Positions 1 to 4,986 of a stretch of 6,866 bases of DNA are shown here, one piece after another. This DNA comes from Halomonas sp. (GTDB taxonomy: Bacteria > Pseudomonadota > Gammaproteobacteria > Pseudomonadales > Halomonadaceae). The notes beneath the pieces were generated by a model that had not been told where the DNA came from, did not search any database, and was given only the letters and a program-made list of their open reading frames with translations. The stretch is from the NCBI GenBank assembly GCA_007116835.1, contig SKHS01000244.1, positions 1 to 6,866 on the forward strand. The letters are read 5' to 3'. The position numbers and the translations under genes are program-made. Position 1 is the first letter of the stretch; each line of letters begins with the position of its first letter.

Positions 1-1006
1 AAACCGCTTCAATATCCAGCGTTGACTGTTTGCCAATCGCTTCAAAGTGAGTTGCTAACCAACGTTCGGTGGCGGCACGCCCTTGATCAAACAAGTAGCA
101 TAGAAACGCCCATTCTGAGTTCATTTTGCTAGAGACAGACAGATCCTCTAGCGCCTGTTCGCCACTAATGCGGTGGAAAAGCGCCTGCTGGTAGCAGTTT
201 TCGACACCCTGTTCTTCTAGGGTGCGCTTAAGCATCGCGATCATGCGAATTTCTTTAATGAGCGCAGAGTTAAACGTAATTTCATTCAAGCGATTCATGA
301 TCGCGGAGGCCGACGTAGGCACTTCGTCTCGGCTGATCGGGTTAATTTGCACCAGCATAATATCGCGTGCGCTGCACTCTTCCATTAAAGGAAAAAGTGC
401 AGGGTTGCCCATGTAACCACCATCCCAGTATGCCTCTCCATCTATCTCCACTGCTTGAAATACAAACGGCAGGCATGCGGATGCCATCACCGCGTCGATA
501 CTCATTTCTTCGCGGCTAAATACTCGCTGTTTACCGCTACGCACGTTAGTGGCCGCCACAAACAGCTTGAGTTTATCGCAGCGACGTACGCGCTCAAAAT
601 CAACGTGCTCAGCGACAATGTCGCGCAGCGGGTTAATATTCAGAGGGTTGAATTGATACGGCGACACCAGCCGGCTCATAAGATCCATTGCCACATAACC
701 TGGCGAATTGTCGAGGCTCCAGTTGCCCGTCAGCACGTCCAATGGCGAACGTCGAATTGGGCTTGACATGCCTGCTCTGCTAACGGCTTGCCAGAAGTCA
801 TGCAGTGCTTTGCGGGCCGTTTCTTTATTACCACGGGTGAGAGCGTCAGCCATGACGACTCCGTTCATAGCACCTGCGCTGGTCCCGCTGATGCCCTCTA
901 TCTCGATACGGTCATCTTCTAATAGCCTGTCAATAACACCCCACGTATAAGCACCGTGGGCTCCCCCGCCCTGTAAGGCAAGATCTAGCTTTTTGACCTG
1001 CGACAT
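1..1006 (-). CDS. Patatin-like phospholipase (DUF3734 type), C-terminus off window
   Basis: This encodes a predicted cytoplasmic serine lipid acyl hydrolase of the patatin family, using a Ser-Asp dyad. Seen directly in the 335 codons present: a glycine-rich oxyanion-hole motif GGGAHG at residues 13-18, the nucleophile elbow GTSAG at 41-45 with Ser43, and the DGG motif with catalytic Asp195. The later stretch beginning INPISRDEVP and containing NRLNEITFN matches what I recall of the C-terminal DUF3734 region of bacterial patatins. No signal peptide or membrane segment is visible. The ATG at 1006 has an AGGGA ribosome site at 1013-1017, six bases upstream. The frame stays open to the left edge, and by family length only a short tail should be missing. 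The substrate cannot be told from sequence; phospholipids or storage-lipid esters are both possible. The next gene upstream on the same strand ends 96 bases away, so co-transcription is possible but not shown. Confidence 0.93.
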   Translation of the reverse strand, partial: MSQVKKLDLALQGGGAHGAYTWGVIDRLLEDDRIEIEGISGTSAGAMNGVVMADALTRGNKETARKALHDFWQAVSRAGMSSPIRRSPLDVLTGNWSLDNSPGYVAMDLMSRLVSPYQFNPLNINPLRDIVAEHVDFERVRRCDKLKLFVAATNVRSGKQRVFSREEMSIDAVMASACLPFVFQAVEIDGEAYWDGGYMGNPALFPLMEECSARDIMLVQINPISRDEVPTSASAIMNRLNEITFNSALIKEIRMIAMLKRTLEEQGVENCYQQALFHRISGEQALEDLSVSSKMNSEWAFLCYLFDQGRAATERWLATHFEAIGKQSTLDIEAV

Positions 1007-1102
1007 ATCATTTCCCTGTTGAGTGCGTCAGTAAAAAGAGTTTACCTACTCAGCATGGCATAAAAGCACGTGATATGTGTACGTTGGCTAGGGGCGTGAA
1101 CA
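1007..1102 (-). other. Intergenic gap upstream of the patatin gene
   Basis: These 96 bases separate the stop codon of the CZB-domain gene from the patatin start on the same strand. Apart from the patatin ribosome site at 1013-1017 I see no strong hairpin with a T tract and no convincing promoter. The two genes may share a transcript, or the patatin gene may have a weak promoter that I cannot pick out by eye. Confidence 0.4.
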
Positions 1103-2200
1103 TCAAGGGGAGCCCTCAAGGGGAGAAGAGCGCTCTGTCGAAAGAGAGGCCTCATACACCGCATGCTCCATCAATTGGTCGAGCTGTCGCGCTAGCTGGT
1201 TGCTTGCCTCTTCCATGACGGCCAGAGCGGCTAGCTGGCCATTATGGTCGCCTTGGCGAGCAAATTTCAGCGCATCTAAACCACTTTCGTGAAAGCGCTT
1301 ATGGGGAGCCGCCAATGCTCTGTACTCTTTGGTTTGCTGGTAGCGACGACCATCGCCCATAAAGTACCAGTGGCCAAGCGTGCAGTGCTGATGATCTTCT
1401 AAGCTATCGTCTAGCTGTGCAGAAAGCAGCTGTTTATAAAGTCGGCTTTTCCATACGGCATGCTCTAATTTGGCGGCGTGTAAATAAGCGGTTGTTGTAC
1501 TGTGATGGATGACTTTATACATGTGGCGTGACTGATCGATCAGTTGCTCAATGACCTGCTCGGCGGCCTGTGCAGCGCTGGTTAATACACAGATTTCGCT
1601 CTGCTGATAGGCACGGATCCTGGCATCCTCGCTAACCTGCGAGGCGGTACGTTCAATCCACTGTGCTAGCTGGTGCGCTAATTGTTGAGAGTGCTCTGCT
1701 AGCTGTTGCAGATCCCGAACAATCACTGGCATGCCTGGCTGTTGTTCAGGAAAGTGAGCGACCTCCAAGGCAGTAGTGATAGCGAGCGCTTGGGTATGTC
1801 CGGCGCTATGCGCTAATTCGACACTGAGCTGGCGGATATCATGAAAGGCTTGCTCAGTCACTAACGGGGACGATAAATACGCATCTATTTGCTGACAGCG
1901 TTGGCGGTGTTGTTGCAGGGTTTCCATGACTTGCTCAGCATTGTGCAGTCGGGTAAAGGTGTCCGTTAGCGTGGCGCGTTCAGCGGCAAGGTGCTGAGAA
2001 TGAGCTTCCACGCCTTTGCTAAGCGAGCAAAGCATATCTGCGCCTCTGGCCTGAAGCATGCTGAGCGATTCGACGGGTGTCATTAAGCTTATCGCACGAC
2101 AACTATTGCGCTCCTTTTCGGCCTGTAGTTGGGCCGTCAGCGCTGCAACTTCTTGCTCTAAGCGGTGGATCGTTTGATAAGGGGTCATAAACGCAAACAT
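1103..2200 (-). CDS. Soluble CZB-domain protein with degenerate chemoreceptor signalling tip
   Basis: This encodes a cytoplasmic, mostly helical protein of 365 residues with no signal peptide, transmembrane segment or HAMP domain. Residues about 9-31 form a coiled coil. Residues 136-171 align without gaps to the conserved chemoreceptor signalling hairpin (the segment running from QTNLLALN to EVRKLAERS in normal receptors), but only scattered positions survive: Thr136, Leu139, Ala140, Ala144, Glu146, Ala148, Glu152, Gly156, Val159, Leu167, Ala168, Ser171. Residues about 240-335 form a CZB (chemoreceptor zinc-binding) domain with all four expected ligands: His247 in LEHAVWK, Cys273 in CTLGHWY, and His300 and His304 in PHKRFH. 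CZB domains bind zinc and can sense zinc or cysteine oxidation by hypochlorous acid in other proteins. I chose the ATG at 2200 because GCAGGT lies seven bases upstream; a TTG at 2215 in the same frame lacks such a site. Partner and output are unknown. Confidence 0.85.
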   Translation of the reverse strand: MFAFMTPYQTIHRLEQEVAALTAQLQAEKERNSCRAISLMTPVESLSMLQARGADMLCSLSKGVEAHSQHLAAERATLTDTFTRLHNAEQVMETLQQHRQRCQQIDAYLSSPLVTEQAFHDIRQLSVELAHSAGHTQALAITTALEVAHFPEQQPGMPVIVRDLQQLAEHSQQLAHQLAQWIERTASQVSEDARIRAYQQSEICVLTSAAQAAEQVIEQLIDQSRHMYKVIHHSTTTAYLHAAKLEHAVWKSRLYKQLLSAQLDDSLEDHQHCTLGHWYFMGDGRRYQQTKEYRALAAPHKRFHESGLDALKFARQGDHNGQLAALAVMEEASNQLARQLDQLMEHAVYEASLSTERSSPLEGSP

Positions 2201-2229
2201 GATCAGTACCTGCAAGGATAGTGAAATGC

Positions 2230-2250
2230 TTTGTGATGTTTTGTCACAAA
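2230..2250. promoter_or_regulatory. Perfect 7+7 inverted repeat, possible operator
   Basis: TTTGTGA (2230-2236) and TCACAAA (2244-2250) are perfect reverse complements around a seven-base spacer. The centre is 40 bases upstream of the CZB-domain gene start. The half-sites resemble those of CRP-type regulators (TGTGA/TCACA), but the spacer is one base longer than the usual six, so a CRP site is doubtful. On the minus strand, GTGACA inside the dyad could act as a -35 element, with no good -10 at the right distance. It could also form a weak A/T-rich hairpin in a leader RNA. Confidence 0.35.
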
Positions 2251-2399
2251 TTATTGCAGGTGAATGCCATGCGTGCTGGCGTTGCGCCGTATTAATGATG
2301 AAAATCAGTCTTAGGCAGGTTAGAAAACGAGGCTTCTTAATACCGCCGCACTAGCTGCATAGGGTATACCGTGTGACAGGCTACTGGTTACCAATGGGC

Positions 2400-2428
2400 C
2401 AACCGATTGGGGTGGATCAACCGATTGG
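2400..2428. repeat. Two direct copies of an 11-base sequence, with inverted partner
   Basis: CAACCGATTGG occurs at 2400-2410 and again at 2418-2428, an 18-base period. Each copy ends in ATTGG, which is complementary to CCAAT at 2391-2395, so either copy could pair with that upstream segment. The repeat begins directly downstream (minus strand) of the L,D-transpeptidase stop codon. It may be a weak transcript end or a slippage product; there is no T tract. Confidence 0.5.
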
Positions 2429-2443
2429 CGCTGGGTCGATAGA

Positions 2444-3169
2444 TTAGCGTTGGGCGAGGTGGGTAGCACTGTCTTCTGGGCAGCGAAGAAACTGCGATGT
2501 GGCTAACCACTCCTCATCGGGATAATAGGCGAATACATACTGGTTTTCTTTCAAGCTGTCGATCAGCGGATAAGTGATATCTTCACGTACGGCAGGGCAG
2601 CCGTGGCTGCGCCCAAGCCTGCCGGTTTGCACGATAAACTCATCGCTAACATAGTCGGCTCCATGAATCACAATGGCGCGTTCAAATGCGAGGTCATTAA
2701 TCTCTGCTTCTAGGCCATCTAAGCGCAGTGAGTAACCGTTTCTGCCATAGTAACTATTCATTGTACGAAACAGGCCAATGCTGGACTGGTGGCTTTCTGG
2801 GATATTAGAAAACACTTCCGCCAACGCATCGCCAGAGCCTTGCCCATGAGACACCAGCTCTTCAAACAGCAAGGCATGCTGACGTAGGTCAAAGACCCAC
2901 ATGCGGGGCTCGGTGGAAGGCAGCGAGTAGTCAATCACCGCTAAGCGTTCAGCAGAGGGGTCCGCACAGCTGAGTGACTGGGCCGCGAGCCTTAGTGCCT
3001 CGGGTGTCGCAGACGGTGCTAACTGGAGCAGCTGATGATGCAGGGGGGAAACACCTGCGGGCGGTGCGGCGGCTAGTTGGGCGAAAAAGCTAGCTGCTTG
3101 CAGAGGAGCACTTAATAACGCGAAGGGCAGAGCAGCAAGAGCAGTAGAGGCACGTAGGCGAAAAAACAT
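2444..3169 (-). CDS. Exported murein L,D-transpeptidase, YkuD_2 family
   Basis: This encodes a 241-residue exported cysteine enzyme expected to act on peptidoglycan stem peptides in the periplasm. Residues 1-25 form a signal peptide: FRLR, then a hydrophobic run, with cleavage likely after PLQA. The mature part carries family signatures: SHGQGSG around residues 107-113, IVIHGADYV with catalytic His169, and GRSHGCPAVR with catalytic Cys191. YkuD_2 proteins share the L,D-transpeptidase fold, but most are biochemically untested, so crosslinking, lipoprotein attachment and hydrolysis all remain possible. Two further cysteines, Cys68 and Cys230, could form a disulfide. The frame extends upstream to an ATG at 3322, but that start would overlap 58 bases of the divergent gene, including its ribosome site. 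The ATG at 3169 gives a clean signal peptide, although its own ribosome site is weak (GAG ten bases upstream). No close downstream partner gene is present. Confidence 0.88.
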   Translation of the reverse strand: MFFRLRASTALAALPFALLSAPLQAASFFAQLAAAPPAGVSPLHHQLLQLAPSATPEALRLAAQSLSCADPSAERLAVIDYSLPSTEPRMWVFDLRQHALLFEELVSHGQGSGDALAEVFSNIPESHQSSIGLFRTMNSYYGRNGYSLRLDGLEAEINDLAFERAIVIHGADYVSDEFIVQTGRLGRSHGCPAVREDITYPLIDSLKENQYVFAYYPDEEWLATSQFLRCPEDSATHLAQR

Positions 3170-3264
3170 AGGGTGTAATCTCGATATCAACGAAGGGTGT
3201 GCATAAACGGCTATGATGAAAGGAAGTGCCGCACCGATGATGAATAGTAACGCAAGGAGGGGCG
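3170..3264. promoter_or_regulatory. Shared upstream region of two divergent L,D-transpeptidase genes
   Basis: These 95 bases must hold the 5' signals of both flanking genes if the chosen starts are right. TATGAT at 3212-3217 matches five of six bases of a -10 element for the plus-strand gene and would give a leader of about 40 bases, but no good -35 stands 16-18 bases upstream. The heptamer AGGGTGT occurs at 3170-3176 and 3194-3200, 24 bases apart, on the side nearest the minus-strand gene. No clear promoter can be named for the minus-strand gene. Coordinated control is an inference from geometry only. Confidence 0.4.
3254..3260 (+). promoter_or_regulatory. Strong ribosome binding site fixing the LdtD-type start
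   Basis: AAGGAGG is followed after four bases by the ATG at 3265. It is the best Shine-Dalgarno match in the window. It settles the start of the plus-strand gene and argues against the minus-strand gene reaching as far as 3322. Confidence 0.8.
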
Positions 3265-4902
3265 ATGAACGAGACACCGTTAATAAGACGATGGGCGATA
3301 GGGTTGGCTCTATGTCTGACACTGAATCAGTCGCCGAACCTCGTCAGCAGTGCCCACGCGGATGCAGCCTCTCTGGGGCAGGCTTTAGCCCTGCGTATGG
3401 AAGAGCAAAAAAGTGCAGCATTACCTGTGGGCAAGTTTTACCAATGGCTCAATCACGAGCCTATTTGGCAGCAGGAGCAGCGTGTTGAGGCGTTGGTAAG
3501 TGCGTTAAACAGTCTTGAAGATGATGGATTGCGACCCAGTGATTATCATGCGGATACTCTGCTTAACGCATTTCACAATAGTCAGCAGTCGGGTAGCTCA
3601 GCGCAGGTCGATTTTGATATCAAAGCGACAAGCGCATTGCTACTGGCGCTTGAGCACTTGTCACGGGGTAAAGTGAATCCCAAAGAGGTCGAGCCGAACT
3701 GGGATATTCCACGGCCTGAGCGCAGTTACGCATTACTGAGCATTGTTCATGCAGTACAAAATGGTGATGTCGACCAAGCATTGGCCGCTGCGCGACCAGC
3801 GTCAGTGGAATATGCCCAACTGCGTGAGGCGCTAAGCCAGTACCGTCGTCTTGCCTTGCAAGGTAGCGTTCCCTATTTGGCCGGCCGTGATGAGGCGTTG
3901 CGCCCTGGGGATACCCACGATGACGTGCAGGTATTGCGGCAGCGCTTGGCCTACTGGGGAGACACCAACCTGCTAGCGGCAGATAGCAGTGCGTACCCCA
4001 TGATTAGCGTGCAATCGGCGGTGGGAGATGCACGTGCGTTTGATACTGAGCTAGAGCGCGCGGTTAAATATTTCCAACGTCGTCACCAGCTGCAGGTTGA
4101 TGGGGTGGTGGGTGAGCGAACGCGCCTGGCGCTAAACACACCAATCACCGCGCGTATTGATCAACTGCGTGTCAACCTAGAGCGCGCTCGTTGGATCAGG
4201 CCTGCTCAAACCGGCCCTCGGGTGTGGGTGGATATTGCCGGGTATCGGCTGCACTACCTTCGGCCTAATGGCGAACGGTGGGATGCTAGAGTGGTGGTGG
4301 GTACGCCACAGCGTGAAACCCCTATTATCCATTCATCGATTAGCCACTTAACGATAAACCCCTCGTGGACGATACCGCCGACTATCATGCGTGAAGATGT
4401 GCTGCCCCAAGTGCGCAGAGACCCCGGCTATTTGGCGCGTCGCAACATCCAGGTGTTGAGCCCTTCAGGAGAGCGTTTAGACGCTGATTCGATTGACTGG
4501 CAGCGGCCAGGAAGCGTTATGTTACGACAAGCTGCCGGGGGAGCGAATCCGTTGGGGCGTGTGGTGGTACGCTTTCCTAACAGTGACATGATCTATCTTC
4601 ACGATACGCCAGCCAGAGGCCTGTTTCAGCGCGACCAGCGTGCGCTAAGCTCTGGTTGTGTGCGCGTGGAAGGCGTTAGGGAGTTTGCGCAGCTGCTGCT
4701 TCAAGACAGCGGCAGTCGTTACCAACTCACGACCTTGCTTAACAGCAGTGGCAGTGACCGAAATGTTAATCTGCCACAGCGCATTCCTGTGGCGCTGCAC
4801 TATCTAACTGCTTGGCCGGATGCACAGGGGGAGGTTGAGTTTCGTGATGATGTTTATCGCCGCGATGCAGCGTTGCTAGCAGCGTTATCCCAGACGGTTT
4901 AA
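3265..4902 (+). CDS. ldtD: Periplasmic L,D-transpeptidase, YcbB/LdtD type
   Basis: This 545-residue protein is predicted to form 3-3 crosslinks between meso-diaminopimelate residues of peptidoglycan in the periplasm, as shown for E. coli LdtD (YcbB). Domains in order: a signal peptide (RRW, a hydrophobic core at about 11-20, cleavage near AHA at 30-32); a helical scaffold domain at about 35-205 (containing FYQWLNHEPIW); a peptidoglycan-binding domain interrupted by a loop at about 212-291 (ending VDGVVGERTRLALN); and the YkuD catalytic domain at about 318-485. That last domain includes the NPSWTIPPTI stretch, a capping insert at about 376-425, His446 in YLHDTP and the nucleophile Cys465 in SSGCVRVEG. 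The family commonly has about 600 residues, so this is slightly short but complete in domains. Cys17 in the signal region is not in a lipobox. A strong ribosome site supports the start. Its divergent neighbour is another L,D-transpeptidase and its convergent neighbour a peptidoglycan endopeptidase. Confidence 0.95.
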   Translation: MNETPLIRRWAIGLALCLTLNQSPNLVSSAHADAASLGQALALRMEEQKSAALPVGKFYQWLNHEPIWQQEQRVEALVSALNSLEDDGLRPSDYHADTLLNAFHNSQQSGSSAQVDFDIKATSALLLALEHLSRGKVNPKEVEPNWDIPRPERSYALLSIVHAVQNGDVDQALAAARPASVEYAQLREALSQYRRLALQGSVPYLAGRDEALRPGDTHDDVQVLRQRLAYWGDTNLLAADSSAYPMISVQSAVGDARAFDTELERAVKYFQRRHQLQVDGVVGERTRLALNTPITARIDQLRVNLERARWIRPAQTGPRVWVDIAGYRLHYLRPNGERWDARVVVGTPQRETPIIHSSISHLTINPSWTIPPTIMREDVLPQVRRDPGYLARRNIQVLSPSGERLDADSIDWQRPGSVMLRQAAGGANPLGRVVVRFPNSDMIYLHDTPARGLFQRDQRALSSGCVRVEGVREFAQLLLQDSGSRYQLTTLLNSSGSDRNVNLPQRIPVALHYLTAWPDAQGEVEFRDDVYRRDAALLAALSQTV

Positions 4903-4930
4903 AACGCAGATGGCCAAGTGCCATAAACAC

Positions 4931-4965
4931 GAATGCCGCCCACGTTTTGCAAATGGGCGGCATTC
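4931..4965. terminator. Perfect 12-base-pair hairpin between convergent genes
   Basis: GAATGCCGCCCA (4931-4942) pairs perfectly with TGGGCGGCATTC (4954-4965) across an 11-base loop. It lies 28 bases after the LdtD-type stop and 21 bases beyond the MepM-type stop on the other strand, the usual place for a bidirectional terminator. The stem is GC-rich, but neither side has a real T tract: the minus strand has only GTGTTTATGG after the stem, and the plus side none. It may stop transcription weakly or mainly protect the 3' ends. Confidence 0.65.
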
Positions 4966-4974
4966 ATATGAATG
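4961..4974. repeat. Perfect 14-base palindrome overlapping the terminator stem
   Basis: CATTCATATGAATG is its own reverse complement. Its first five bases are also the last five of the right arm of the 4931-4965 hairpin, so in RNA the two pairings compete for the same CATTC. As DNA it could be a site for a dimeric protein. Chance is possible at this length. Confidence 0.5.
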
Positions 4975-4986
4975 AGTGAGGCTTAC

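Larger units (their letters stand above)
2201..2443. other. Intergenic region upstream of the CZB gene and downstream of an L,D-transpeptidase gene
   Basis: No credible coding frame is visible in these 243 bases. The left end carries the ribosome site of the CZB-domain gene (2208-2213) and an inverted repeat (2230-2250). The right end, just after the L,D-transpeptidase stop, carries two copies of an 11-base repeat. The middle (about 2255-2385) shows nothing I can name. No intrinsic terminator with a clear T tract is visible for the minus-strand L,D-transpeptidase gene. Confidence 0.5.

Noticed and set aside
222..950. Three plus-strand open frames of 64 to 103 codons
   Set aside because: They lie entirely opposite the patatin gene, whose motifs (GGGAHG, GTSAG, DGG) are unmistakable, and show no family features of their own.
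2230..2250. A CRP binding site
   Set aside because: The half-sites match, but the spacer is seven bases instead of six; kept only as an unnamed dyad.
3301..3321. Lipoprotein signal with Cys17 in the LdtD-type protein
   Set aside because: The residues before the cysteine are Leu-Ala-Leu; a lipobox needs Gly, Ala or Ser at the last position. An ordinary cleavage site AHA follows at 30-32.
3213..3488. A 91-codon plus-strand frame overlapping the LdtD-type start
   Set aside because: It lies in another frame of a well-supported gene that has a strong ribosome site, and has no recognisable content.
4766..4963. A 65-codon minus-strand frame across the hairpin
   Set aside because: It runs opposite the end of the LdtD-type gene and through the terminator stem; no homology features.
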